DNA of 64,000 bases from Spirodela intermedia (taxonomy: Eukaryota > Streptophyta > Magnoliopsida > Alismatales > Araceae), in assembly GCA_902729315.2 (NCBI GenBank), contig LR746266.1, forward strand, positions 3,296,759 through 3,360,758, written 5' to 3'. The notes under the pieces were generated by a model. That model was not told the DNA's origin and made no database searches. It saw only the letters and a program-made list of their open reading frames with translations. Both the position numbers and the translations under genes were made by a program. Each line of letters starts with the position of its first letter. The first letter of the stretch is position 1. Below are positions 24,352 through 36,479 of the stretch, one piece after another.

Positions 24352-27300
24352 TCACTGGCGGTGGGCAGTGTCGGTCCTGGCAGGCTGCCATCGCTGGTAC
24401 CTGGTCCAGTCCCTCTGGCTGGGGTTGAGAGCGTGGCCCTTGGAGTGGTAGATGTACTGCTCCCCCTCCCCTGAGAAGTTCTCCTTGTGCTCCACCCCGT
24501 ACCTCTTCGGCTTCAGCATCAGCAGCTGCCATGCCAAACAACAACAACAACAACAACAACAACAGCCATCAGTAATGAATGATTCCATCCCTCCCACTGC
24601 CGCCAGTGCTGCCGATCCAGCCGCCAGCTGGGTTCGGGAATAAATTCAATCTCATCCCCTTGGGAGATGAAATCATTTGAATCTAACACCGGATTGACTG
24701 GCAAGAACACTATTAAAGTTTCTCAACTTAAGAAAAAAAATGTAGAAAAAAAAATTAAAATCATGCCCGCCAGTCGGCTGGTGACAATTCTGTCCCTCCC
24801 ACTGCTGCCGGTCGGGTTCGGATATTAATTCAATCGCATCATCCCTTGAGAGATGAAATCATTTGAATCTAACACCGGATTGAGCGGCAAGAACACAATT
24901 AAAGTTTCTCAACTTAAGAAAAAAAAAGTAGAACATAAAAATTAAAATCATGCCCGCCCATCGGCTGGTGATGATGCCATCTCTCCCACCGTCGTCGGCC
25001 AGGTTCGGAAATTAATTCAATATCATCCCTTGGGAGGTAAAATCATTTGAATCTAAGACCGGATTGATGGGCAAAAAACGCAATTGAAGCATCTCAACTG
25101 AAGAAAGAAGGTAGAAAAAATTAAAATCATGATGCCAACGGAGAGGAGGGCTTGACTTACATCATCGCCAGTGTGATCTGTGATGAAGTGCAGCCAGCCA
25201 TGCCACTCGGGTGGCACCTGAGATGCGTTGTACCGGCCCTTCTCGGCGTACTCCACCCATCTGTGCCTCCCTGTGCTCACAGAAGCAGCACACCGCTGAC
25301 TATGAATGAAGCTGCTATAAATGGCTACTATATAAGAACCCTACACTACCAACAGACCCAGTTCAGATTTCCATCAAACTGACATTGGAATTGATATTCA
25401 TCGAGGGAGAATGGACATATAAACTAAGAAATAAATAAATAAATAAATGAAATAATTTTGATGTACTCACCAAACTGCATGTCATGCAGCTTCTCATAAT
25501 ATTTGTTACCAAATTTGTCAGTGCCCACGAGCGTTGCACCGATGTTGTGGATTTTTGTTTGCCTGAGGAAGCAAACACAGGTCAGTCCGACCACCCAAGG
25601 CAAGTGGAGGAGAAAGGGAGGAGGAATGAGGGGAGAGGAGACAGCTAGATCAGGATCAGATGTCTGCAGCACATTGATATCTTCATCTTTCAGAACCGCG
25701 GGGAGGGGCCTTCCTTGGGTTGGTAAACCGTCGAACTATGAAAGTTCTCATCCCCAGTCAGGACTTATAACCCACTCGCATCAATCGACTATGAAGACCC
25801 ACACCGAAACTTTCCATGAGGTAAAAAACCCATCATATTTTAAAGCAATCGGGGGGGGGGAGAGAGAGAGAGAGAGAGAGAGAGTGAGGATGCTTCTATG
25901 GAACGTTACCTGCGTTACTAGGTTGGGAAAGAGATTCAGAGGAGAAGAGGCAATGATCTTTAGAAGCTACTGAAGTGAATTCATGACAGGTAATTTCAAC
26001 AGGATACGATAGGTTTGCTCAACTATCGGCGCTTCTCCCCAAAATAAGCATCAACTCTATTAAAATGGGTCTGGAGATAGCCCAATCCCACGTGGCATCT
26101 CTTCAGTCCCATGCCAACCCTCCTAAGATAATCTTGCTCCTTCTTCCTAGTCAAGCAAGAACAGCTGACCTGGATAGGACCCTCAGGCTAACATCCAGTA
26201 AGTATCCGGGACAAGAGTGTGGCTGACACAATGAGGGGTGGACAATGGGTTGACTATTTGGTGCCAGCTGGGCTCGTCGTTGACCATCAGAAAGGAGATG
26301 CTTTGACACGTGCAGTTACCATCCAATGTATGCACAAAATAACCCTCTAAGCTGGTCGCTCAGCTTTTCATGCCATCAGACCACCTTCATTAGGAAACTC
26401 ATCGCAAAAAAGCCAGGCACAGATAGCAAGAGGGCTCAAACAAAAGAGGGAAAACGGCCAAGGAGAAAGCAATGCTGTATATCTTGCAGATCATCATTTA
26501 GAAATCATGCTAGTTCATGGTCATTTAATGCAAAATTAAAGGGCACACTTACAGTAGATTCCCATCTGCAAGACATTTCCTACAAACAAAAACACACAAA
26601 AAAAATCTACTGTCAGAGGTGCCACAAAAGAAAATCAATTACCAAAAAAAAATTATTTCCAAGGAAAATGTGACTTTCAGATTTTTCAGATGGGATGAGG
26701 GGGAGGCATACATGTTTAGATAATATAATATGTATTCATTATTTTCAAACTATATATTGCGTAGATTGCATATCTTAAGATATTCTCCTACCAGAAACAT
26801 GGGTTTATTTTTCCACAGATCCACTGTAAACACGAACAGCTTTATAATATTCATCGGAAATCAAACATGGATGGGATAAAATGCGCGGGTTGACACTATC
26901 TGGTGATTAAAGCTTGGAGGCGACTTGATCATGCTAGTTCATGATCGTGGTTTTTATCATGAATCTCCGATAGAACTGGATGCTCTAATAAATCGGAATA
27001 AGGTAAAGAAACCCTGGATAACATTTAGTCATGATCCAACATCCAGTGAGCCGATGAGCTACGACATTTCCAACGTTGAATGGGTGAGAGAAGTAACTGT
27101 GGGCAGAAATTGTTGTTTCTGCTCGTTCGAGCGATCACAAGACCTAGAAGCGGTCTCCGGCCTCGATCAGGTACCAAGGAAGGCCCGTTTACCGGAACAC
27201 CTTCTCTTTGCTCGGAGCGATTCGAGGTTTACAAAAAAAAAAAACTGGTTCATTCCATCGATTAAAGTTCAGGACGTAACAGTTGACCTACCGAGGGCAA

Positions 27301-27590
27301 TACGGATCAGAATAGAAGGAAAAAGGACGGGAAAAGGCAAGAAAATAAATAGGAATAAAAAAAATCCATGCGGGGTATTGGTGGGACGAAGAAGCTGAAC
27401 GCTAGATGAACAATACGGATTGGCATTACCAGAATCGGAAAGGTTGTCACAGGGAGAACGAGGAAATCGCAACAGGAAAGAATCAGGAGAAGAAGACTCA
27501 CAGGTAACCCTCATCTCTAATCTCCCGGAGGAATCCCCGGATGCCCTTCTCTCTGATCATCCTGACGGCGCCCTTCACCACGGAAGCCAT
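24352..27590 (-). CDS. NDUFA12: NADH dehydrogenase 1 alpha subcomplex subunit 12 (complex I B17.2)
   Basis: Accessory subunit of mitochondrial respiratory complex I on the matrix arm. Five exons on the minus strand: 27590-27502, 26579-26553, 25562-25471, 25270-25161, 24525-24352. All are GT-AG and in phase, 163 residues in total. The sequence follows the plant family throughout: MASVVKGAVRMIREKGIRGF, then KCLADGNLLQTKIHNIG, LVGTDKFGNKYYEKL, RHRWVEYAEKGRYNASQVPP, WHGWLHFITDHTGDD, RYGVEHKENFSGEGEQYIYH and LNPSQRDWTRYQRWQP. Exon 2 is only 27 nt. Introns 1 to 3 hold GA runs and AT-rich sequence; intron 4 holds a triple repeat. The short tail after WQP is not conserved. Confidence 0.97.
24539..24565. 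repeat. (CAA)n microsatellite in NDUFA12 intron 4
   Basis: About nine CAA units just upstream (in gene sense) of the exon 5 acceptor. Confidence 0.95.
24585..25136. repeat. Triple tandem repeat (about 180 bp units) in NDUFA12 intron 4
   Basis: Three consecutive copies, starting near 24585, 24787 and 24976. Each has TCCCTCCCACTG-like, GGTTCGG, AAATCATTTGAATCTAA, ACCGGATTGA and TTAAAATCATG blocks in the same order. They fill nearly all of intron 4 and carry no open frame of note. Confidence 0.92.
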
Positions 27591-27599
27591 GGATCCGTC

Positions 27600-27830
27600 G
27601 CAGAGCCTTCCTCCGCGATTCGGTGGGCAAGTGCGGAGGACGAGAAATCGTCGTTGTTAGGCCATTTTCAGTTAAAACCTTTCAAGTTTTTAAATAACCA
27701 AGAAAACCCCTACAGAAGCCCATGTCCACAAAGATATCCGAGCATTGGGCTTCAGTGAAATTATGAGTTTCTACCAAAAGAAATCCGGCATATTGGGCCC
27801 AAACCTGTCTCAGTTGGGCCATCGTAGATC
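27600..27830 (-). promoter_or_regulatory. NDUFA12 promoter with repeated TGGGCC/T motifs
   Basis: Site II-type motifs stand at about 27744-27752 (ATTGGGCTT), 27792-27800 (ATTGGGCCC) and 27813-27822 (GTTGGGCCAT), with a related GGCCA at about 27660. Clusters like this are known from promoters of plant genes for mitochondrial proteins, so they probably drive NDUFA12 on the minus strand. Confidence 0.5.
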
Positions 27831-28219
27831 TTAAACACTACCTTGCCAAAATATATGTATTAATATGTATATGTATATTCATGGTATATATAAATACTAT
27901 CATATAATATTTTTTCATTTTTTCCAAATTTGTTTAATCTCTTATGGCATTTATAAAGTAAGTATTGTTAGATAATATAAAGCAATATTCTTCCAATTTT
28001 TTATTAGATAAATTGGCTGATATTTACGTGACAAACTAAATGTTGTGTTGACAATATCTTAAAGGATGAAATATTATAAGAAACTAAAATTTTGGAAAAT
28101 ATCAGTTTATTTAGCTAAAATAAATTGAGAATGATTAGAGAAAACTCACATAATTTTTTTGTGTCTCTAGACAAAATTCAAGACTATGCTAATCATGGCA
28201 TGATACAATTCTACAATTA

Positions 28220-28579
28220 ACATGTGATACTTTTTGAAATCTTCATGTGAGGTAGAACACCTAACGATGAATCTCATGGGAGTCAATATAAGAAGAAGGG
28301 ATAAGTCATCAAGCTACTTAACTTGACACTAACTAGTCATCCAAATGTGAACATTACTTGAGGCGATAGCATTATATATGCTATAATGTTGTAATACTAA
28401 CATACTTGATATTTCTATTTGACCCAAGAATATACCAACCCTTTTATATAGTCTATAAAAAGTTGACAAGTATTTCCTATTATATGTCATATATTCATGT
28501 AAAGAGGAATATGACTCTCCTTTTTCTTCTTCTTGATCACTCTCTTTGTCTATAGAATACCCATGTTCTAAAGTTCTGA
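28220..28579 (+). mobile_element. Probable 5' LTR of a Ty1/copia relic
   Basis: AT-rich block that ends just before a copia-type primer binding site. It contains a TATATAG/TATAAAAAG promoter-like stretch near 28445-28460 and then pyrimidine-rich sequence, as in U3-R-U5. Its left edge is a guess and I could not find a matching 3' LTR. Confidence 0.4.
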
Positions 28580-28592
28580 TAGTATCAGAGCT
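28580..28592 (+). other. Ty1/copia primer binding site
   Basis: TAGTATCAGAGCT matches the usual plant copia primer binding site TGGTATCAGAGC (initiator tRNA-Met) except for one base. It fixes the left end and + orientation of the integrase relic downstream. Confidence 0.65.
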
Positions 28593-29199
28593 CTTGTCAC
28601 CATTGATGCATTTGTGGGGACACTCCAACATCACTTGTCTCTAGTTGTTCTACACTAGTCAATTTATTTCTTGATGGTCATATTTGTTAGAATACAACAA
28701 TGGTCGAAATCAATGATTGACAAGATGGGCAGGTGGTATTCTAAAAAAATATTTCGTTTTGACATTTATTTAATCAATCAAAATTTTATTTTATTTTTAA
28801 TTAACTTATTCAGCTCTAACTAAGCTACCCAATTCACTTTTTTTTCACTATATATTATTAATAATCCAACACTCAAAGAAGAAAATTCGGACATATAATC
28901 AGGTGAGAGGTTTGCATTTAATAAATGAGTAGGTCATTATACATTTTGCTTCACAATTTGTTGGTTAGTTCTCTCTACAACTCAGCCTTATGTCATCTAA
29001 TTATTATTTGTGAGATTCCCATTTTATGCACAGTTCTAGTTCTTGATGAAAGTCCATCATGCCATTGATGGTTTATCAAATGTCAAAATGATTGGTATTT
29101 CCACTTGTAGTGGATGTAAACTTGAGAATTTTCTGTATTACTCGATAAAATTTCAATAAGTTTTTCTTGATATCATGTATTACAATACATTGGAACATG

Positions 29200-29770
29200 G
29201 CCCCATTGTTTCTAGAAGAGAATAGGTTCCCTATATTTTCCTAAGTTTATTTTATGAAGCACAAACTTGAACTGTGCTTTACTTACTCTTTTGTACCATA
29301 TTTTATATTAAAAACTAGGTAATTCTCAATTTGGGTGGAGAATATAAACATCATTATTTTATTGATTTGTACTATCTAATGAACAATAAAAAATTAATGT
29401 GTGCTGCTATGGTATGAATAGGTGAAAGTAGCCAAAATACAAAGAGTATGAACTTTCTCTTGCATATGCTAAGATTCTAGGTTAGTTATGTACGCAAATC
29501 TGTTATCTTTTTGTCGATGTAATTAATAATATTCCTTTATATTTAGTGTTTTTCCTTTTGAGTATATTATAGATAAGCCCCATGACTATTTCTCCCTTTG
29601 AGTGTTCAAATGCACATACTTTGTGTTTTTTTAAACTTGAGCATAGCATATTGAAATCTCTATGCACTACCATGTGTATATTCCTAGGATATTTTGAGGG
29701 ACAAAAAACATAAATATTTTATGCTCCAAATGCTCTTTTTTTCTTGTCCCCTCTACTCCCACTCCCAAGT
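29200..29770 (+). pseudogene. Ty1/copia integrase relic
   Basis: Broken reading frames carry a recognisable copia integrase order: a LGGEY segment near 29330, then KPHDYFSL near 29578, then KLEHSILKSLCTTMCIFLGY followed by EGQK near 29630-29710, which matches the CVFLGY..QKGY region that ends copia integrases. Stops and frameshifts occur throughout, so it is dead. Reverse transcriptase does not follow in this orientation; see the minus-strand relic at 33.7-34.5 kb. Confidence 0.7.
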
Positions 29771-30059
29771 ACAAGCATGCTATCATCTATGTCAACTTAT
29801 TTCATAGTAATCTCTGTCACTATTAAATTAATAATTAATCACCAATTGACATCTTATCTTCATTGAGACACATTGTCATGTTCTTAAATACTCTCTTTTT
29901 GTTCACATTATAATTTTATCAAATTTTAAATAAATATTATATATTTTATATAAATAGAATGTTAATTCATATCGTAACTATTTATATTGTACTTAGTAAA
30001 TGAGAGTACTATGACAAATAGATACTTTTCAGATTGTATTATTGAAAATGATGTCTTAT

Positions 30060-31200
30060 TAACTCTATAAGATCTTTTTCACAATCTTGATGTTGTATAT
30101 TAACAAGTCTTTATTATCATGAGTTAATAATTAATTAATAATATAATTTATATATAATATCATAATAAATAATCTTATATTGAGTTAAATCAAGAAAAAT
30201 AGTTTTTATATGACTAATATTATTTTATGATGAATTATGTGATTTTATATATTTTTAATTTAAAATAAAAAGTAAATAAAACAAAAATATCAAAAAAGAA
30301 GGACTCACTAGCTAGCTAACACTCAACAACCAACCTAAGGGGCACTATATTCAAGTGGGTGGACCTAGACCAGGGGAAACCATGAGCTAAGATTAATTGG
30401 TTCAAGGAACTACCTAGAGCACATGTGTGTTACTCTTCTCCCATGTCACGAAGGTTGAACCGATGCGTGGGATAAGGTATGATTTGGTCATACATGTGTG
30501 CATGGGGGCAGACCATCAAGTACACCATCTCTCTAAATAGTCCTAATCATTTTGTTTAAAGAAGAAGTAACTCAAGTAAAGAATGAAGCCTAAACTTATA
30601 TCTATCTTAAACACTTTGAAACAATTGATATGGGACTAACTAAACCACCAACAACACTCATTGGTAGAAATAATAACAAAATTATCTTTGTCATAAGAAA
30701 AGAAATTAAATTCATATATACTATTTCAAAGGCATTATTATAATTGGTTGAGCTTCACTTTTGCGGCCAGGTGATTGGTAGAGGTTTGAATCTCATGGAC
30801 ACTAAAAATTATAATTTTATTCTATTTTAACTTCTTGATTTTTCTATAGAGAGTCGATCAATGGAACAGTTGTTGGAGATAATTAATCATCAACGAAATC
30901 TTCATCAACAATAATTTAAGATCATCATTAACAACTAACCAAAGATCATTGATAGAAAAATCATAAATTCTCAAAGGAAACCATCTTTTATTAGTCAATG
31001 AACAAGTCATTGTCAAGAACAAGATGATCCACTAAGAGAGTTGTCATGATCTCTTTCAGAGTATTTCAATCACAATACAAGTCTCCTCTTGCTGTGGAAA
31101 CTTGATGAAGAAGCTTCTTGAGATATGCTCCATCTCCATCCAACTCAGCTTCATCAAGTAATAGCTAATGGAGATGTTTCATTAACTTCTACTTTTGCCC
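30060..31200 (+). repeat. Dispersed repeat, about 1.1 kb, copy 1 (LTR-like)
   Basis: Marked by TTATCATGAGTTAATAATTA at its left end, AGGACT...GAGCC..GAGCTAAG-like blocks in the middle, and TGCTCCATCTCCATCCAA at its right end. The same blocks recur in inverted order at 59.45-60.48 kb (nearly whole) and 34.69-35.16 kb (outer parts only). Size and AT-rich content fit an LTR, but I did not find clean TG...CA ends. Confidence 0.6.
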
Positions 31201-33340
31201 TCTACTTAGTGCAAGAATTTAGATGAATATTAGTAATTTAAGATCAGAATATTAGTAAAGATATATAAAAAAAGGAAACTTATAACTATACCTCCAAACA
31301 AATAGCAAAGCGAATCCTGATTCAAATGAATAGTTTGCCGACCAAGTTTTAGGTGAAGTAAAACAAGAAATTACGGTAGTCATTTCTCCTTTTTTATATA
31401 TCTTTACTAATATGTATGGAGTGTTCATGATGTACATACCTAAGGAGAGCCTATGAGACCATGTATACCACTCAAAAACCTTATGAACTTACATAATTCC
31501 TTATTTAAACTTATGTAACATTTAGAATAATGATGATTTTATTTTATTAAAGTTTTAAAACTCTTCTTTAATTTATTTATGATTCATTTGACATTTACAA
31601 ATCTCGATTTCATCAATTGATATCATTTACAATCATTTACAAAATAATCACTAACTAGAACTCTATTTTCACATGAATTGTCATTCTTTGGGCATTGACA
31701 TCAACTTGACGTCAACACCTGAATTTTTTCTCTATTTTTGAAAATATTTTCTAATGATGTTGAATTTAAAAATTAAATAAAATTATATTTTTTGAGAAAA
31801 AATATAAACTTTTATGATAATATTATACATCCCTATGATCAACTTAATTTTTTTTACTTTTTTTTATAGTTTTTATTGAATTATAATTGATATAGTTTTT
31901 ACAAAAGTACTTTTAAAAATATGAAAATTAATGTTTTATAATTTTTTAAATTTTAAATTTAAGTGAGTTAATATACAATGACAGTCATGTCACATATCAA
32001 CTTTAAAAATACCACTACATATTTTCATAATGCCTCAAGCTCTATTTGTAATGTTTTATAAGATAATATGAAACTTGGGTTTTAATATTAGTCATTAGAA
32101 GTGAATCATTATTCTTCTCATTAGTTTTAGTTTAGATCAGTCTCTGTGTTAATTTTCAAATCTATAAAGATATGCTATAAATTGGAAAGAATAATAATAG
32201 ATGACTTTAATTATCACTAGAAAATCATCTTTCTCTTCATAGAATAAATTGACTATAATTTCAATAAAAAGATTATTAAGCCATAAATTTTCATTACAAT
32301 GAGCAATGGTCATGGATGCCAAATAATGTCCTTACATTGTTTGATGTTGTAAATAATGCTATTTTTCTCTTGAGCACAATGGAGCAAACTTTTGTCATTC
32401 AAATTTCAAGATGGTGTATGTTTTTATAATAAATAACAAATGAAAATTTTCCCTTTCCATGTGTAAATTCAAAATTCCTTGAAATATGTATCATTTTGTT
32501 TTCAAAACATGTGTTACTTTTAATTTTCACCAATTGAACACTCAATATCCTTGACTCGCACATATAACAAGGAATCTAAGAACATATAATCCCCTTTCTT
32601 GATCACTATTTCATTACATTTTATTTTTTTAACACTTATCTAGCTGATGGTTGATACTTGTTTGCTAAAAAATTTGAAAAGAACATGGTGTCTATAGAGA
32701 GAGGGAGTTTTTTATGTCATTAAAGGCATACTCATTGATTTTAAAGAACCAAAAAAAATATATACATCTTCATTTAAGAGGAAAAATCACTCATGCCATA
32801 AAGTCCACATTAGTTCTTATCATAATTTTTTACTACCATAATAGTTAATAAGGGTTTCCATATAGCAATCAAGTAATCATTTCAAAATAGCAACTAGTGA
32901 AAGAGGTTTTTTGGTTGATTTTGCAATTTTTGTCTCTACTACTACTCTCATATATTATTGTAAGACCAATAGTGCCATTTAGATTTGTCATAGATGAACT
33001 TTAAGTGGATAAAACCATATGGAGATGAATTGTGAGTTCACATGTTACTATATTTCTCATACAAATAATGACATTACTAGATGTTGGCATTTAGAGTCAT
33101 ATGTGCTTTCACATAACAAAAGTGCACTAAAGTGAAAATGTTACTCTAATATTGTTGTATAATTTTTTATGATTTAAGCACAGTCATATTATGTTTTACT
33201 AATTATAAAAACATATGTCAAAAAATTATAGTCAACTAAATGTGTTTTGCCTATAATTCCCATTGATGAGAAATTTTGTTAGTAGCGATAAAGAAATGAA
33301 ACATATACTTTAACCCACACAAAATACTAATTTACTCACC
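31201..33340. other. AT-rich interior of the retrotransposon island
   Basis: More than 2 kb of AT-rich sequence with no gene, RNA gene or readable transposon domain on either strand. It lies between the copia integrase relic (+) and the copia RNase H relic (-), so it is probably decayed transposon sequence. Confidence 0.5.
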
Positions 33341-33346
33341 TCATTT

Positions 33347-33640
33347 TTTTGAAAAATATGAATTCAACATACAGCTGAATTATAATGTAGTTCGTTGGTC
33401 GTTGAGAATATATTTTTATGTTATGTTAAAATTATGTATTTCTTTTTCGACCAACTCAATAGCATGTAGTAAAAAATATATATGGTTATCTCCAAGAAGA
33501 GTAAGTCAACAATGTTCTTTGATTGAAACACTCTAAAGGGGAGGCCTTGCATTGATGACTTCATTTATTTGAAAAATATGAACCCATCACACATCTGGAT
33601 TATAATGTAGATACTTGGATGTTGGAAATATTTTCTTTTA
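33347..33640. repeat. Partial direct duplication, offset about 220 bp
   Basis: A block starting TTTGAAAAATATGAA and running through GGATTATAATGTAG or its close variant occurs near 33347 and again near 33568. Confidence 0.7.
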
Positions 33641-33679
33641 CTCTATAAAATCAGAATATGGAATAAGAATAATAATAAT

Positions 33680-34480
33680 AATGATATGGTCTTATTAAGA
33701 AGTTTTCTACAAACTTAGTGACAATCAACTTCAATATATTTAGCTTAAAAAACTCTTACATGAAACTCTAGATTTGACACAATCTAAATGGCACTCTTAA
33801 ACTCCAAAAAAATAGCATTAAGGTCTTCTAATAAAATTTGGTATCATAAAGTAACCAATGGAACCATACAATCTCTCTAGTAGAGTATGCCATGGCATGT
33901 CTACTTTGGCACTAAGACAAGACACTATTTCTTACTTTTTGCTTTTCCAAGATAGTTGAGAGTCTCCCAAAAAAATACAAAAGCATATAGTTGCCACGTA
34001 TCTGAAGGATTTCTAGCTCAATCGGCATTAATAGTTGCGTGCAACTCTAAAGAGGATGATGATAGAAGATGGCCTGAGAAGAGGTACCTCGAAATATATT
34101 TAAGAATATAATGAACTGCTGCAAGGTGAACTAACTGGGGCAGCCATGAAAGGCTAACTTTATTCGTCACAATCATATGGGAGAGATATTGTTAAATAAA
34201 GCAATTTTTCAAGCAATTATCTATATTAGATTAGGTCAAATAATGGTGAGCCATCAATTGGATAAAGTTTGACATTAAGCTCCAAGGAGTGTTAATACTC
34301 TTCTCATCATTGAGTTGAGCATGAGTGATCAAGTCATGATGTTATTTGATCTTAGATAGCAAATATCCATGAGAAAGTAACATCCAAGTCAAGAAAATAT
34401 GTCTAGTAAGCTCAACTCACATGGATCAAACCATCATCAAAATTGTAAGTTAGTATTGTGTCCTTAGGTATTCTAAGTGG
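33680..34480 (-). pseudogene. Ty1/copia reverse transcriptase C-terminus and RNase H relic
   Basis: Read on the minus strand, broken frames give LELNVKLYPIDGSPLFD near 34290-34245, YLTISLPY, PFMAAP near 34150, a SW/KSKK segment near 33950, REIVWFHWLLYDTKF near 33850 and KYIEVDC near 33740. These occur in the order found at the end of copia pol (PLELNVKL..DG..L, YLT..RPD, QFM..P, SWKSKKQ, EIVWLRWLL, KHIEIDCHF). Many stops and frameshifts show it is inactive. Confidence 0.75.
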
Positions 34481-34689
34481 GACTTAAAAAGTCATTATGA
34501 AATATGTTACAAGTTTAAATTAGTACAAAATGATAGACATAGGGTAGTGTAAAAAGGTACTGCCTTCATCCAATGGTGGTGAAGGTCCTTTACCTGCACT
34601 ACATATCACAAAGATAGCTTTCTCAAATAAAGAGGTATAGTTTCTTGTGACTGGTAATGACCAACATAGAATATGATTTCTTCTCAAAG

Positions 34690-35160
34690 TTTTCATTTTT
34701 CTATTTTGAATTATTGATTAATTACTAAAGATGATCCTTGATTATTGCCAATGAAGATTTCATTAATGATCGACTTGTTTTATAATTTTTCCCATTGATT
34801 AATTTCCTATAAAAAATCATGGAGTTAAAATAAACGAAAACATAAATTTTACCATTATTGAAATTCAAATATTTGCATAAGTGAAGCTAAATAAATTATC
34901 ATTATATTATTGTAATAGTAAACACACAAGTGGAAACCTTTTTCATAATGCATAGATATTTGGTGTTAATTTAGTCAATGAGTGTATGAATATAAAAAAA
35001 TATATAAGATCATATAATGAACCATACATTTACATTAATCATGTAAAAATTATTTTTCTCAATTTAATGCAAATATAAGATTATTTTTCATGAATTAATA
35101 TATAAAATATATAATTAAACTAATTATTAACTCATGATAATAGGCATTTATTAATTTCCC
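34690..35160 (-). repeat. Dispersed repeat, copy 2 (inverted, outer parts only)
   Basis: The reverse complement matches copy 1 at 30060-30290 and 30700-30960, without the middle. It stands in opposite orientation to copy 1, with the copia reverse transcriptase/RNase H relic inside the pair. Confidence 0.65.
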
Positions 35161-35660
35161 TCTAGGGTCCCTTAGTCTAAACTCTTTCTTTTCTTATTAT
35201 AAATTGAGCTTTTGTTATGAAACATCTTTGATATAATGAGACTCTTACTCTAACAAAAATCTTCTTTTCATATAGTTCTCAACATTCTTATTGATTTCAG
35301 AAATAATATTCCTTTTTTGACTAACTCAAGGGCATAGAGTCAAGAAGACATGGTGAACTACTTTAATGCAGTTTTCATTAGGAGGACAAAGTCAACTATC
35401 TCTTCTCTTTTCGGTGGAAAAACTTTTCAAGCCGAGGGCATTCATTGACCACTGCGTCCATGTGGGAGAAACTTCTACGTGTCCACTTGCATCGGTGAAA
35501 GACTCCTGATTTCCACCTCTTCTTAATTGTGTTGGGTGCCGCAATAACTACTAATTTGGGCAAACCAAGGCACATTCCCAGCTCAAAGTGATTCCTCACC
35601 CCATTGACATCATATTTCAAGCCTTCGAAGTAAGTTTAAAATCAGAATGGTGACATCAGC
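35060..35660. repeat. Distal copy of a duplicated promoter block
   Basis: Matches 35890-36450 over roughly 550 bases in the same orientation. Shared blocks include AATAATATTCC..TTTTTGACTAACTCAA, TTGACCAC, GTGG.AGAAACTTCTACG and TGAC.TCATATT.CAAGCC. This copy has TG or CA at many places where the proximal copy has CG. Confidence 0.85.
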
Positions 35661-35889
35661 CTTTTAATTGGTGGATCGTTACACCCATATGTCACCCTCT
35701 GGGAGAGGAGATATCCTCTTTAAAAGCAAGATGGTAAGAGGTATTCTTAGTCAGCAAAGCCTCACTCCATAACTATACTCATAAAATTATTCATATCTAA
35801 CTTCACTCCTAGGAGGTGACCTAGAGAGAGGAAACCTTCATCCAACAAGCTCAATTTTAGTACTTTAGTAGAGTGCTCCTTAGTCTAAA

Positions 35890-36450
35890 CTCTTTATTTT
35901 CTCAATTTAAAGTAAATGTAAGACTATTTATCATGATTTAATATATAAAACATATTATTAAACTAACTATTAACTAATGATAATAGACATTTGTTAATTC
36001 TCCTCTTGGGTCTATTAGTCTAAACTATTTCTTTTCTTATTATAAACTTTATGAGCTTTTGTTATGAGACATCTTGATATTAAGAGATATTTACTCTTAC
36101 AAAAATATTCATTTTATGTGGTTCTCAACACTCTTAGTGGCAATATTCCTTTTTGACTTCCAACACTCTGATCACGTGGAATAATATTCCTTTTTTGACT
36201 AACTCAAAGTCTCTTGTCTTTTTGGTGGGAAACACTCTTACACGGAGACCATGCGTTGACCACCACATCCACGTGGAAGAAACTTCTACGCGTTCACTTG
36301 GGCAGCTTGAACGACTACCCTTTTCCACCCCTTCTCGGCTGCTAATCCGGCAAGTCAAGGCGACGCTGAAATATAGCGACACGTTCCCAGCACGAACCTG
36401 TCTCCCACCCCGCTGACGTCATATTCCAAGCCTCCGAAGTAAAGCTAAAA
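35890..36450 (+). repeat. Proximal copy of the duplicated promoter block
   Basis: Same-orientation partner of 35060-35660, ending about 400 bases before the aminotransferase gene. It keeps CpG-containing motifs, including TGACGTCA at 36414-36421, a perfect bZIP-type site that reads TGACATCA in the distal copy. Confidence 0.85.
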
Positions 36451-36479
36451 CAAAAATGATTTTAACCTAACCACGCCGT

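Noticed and set aside
30746-30800. GGTTTGAATCTC resembling a pol III B box, possible SINE or tRNA relic
   Set aside because: No convincing A box, no tRNA fold, and the site is part of the dispersed 1.1 kb repeat.
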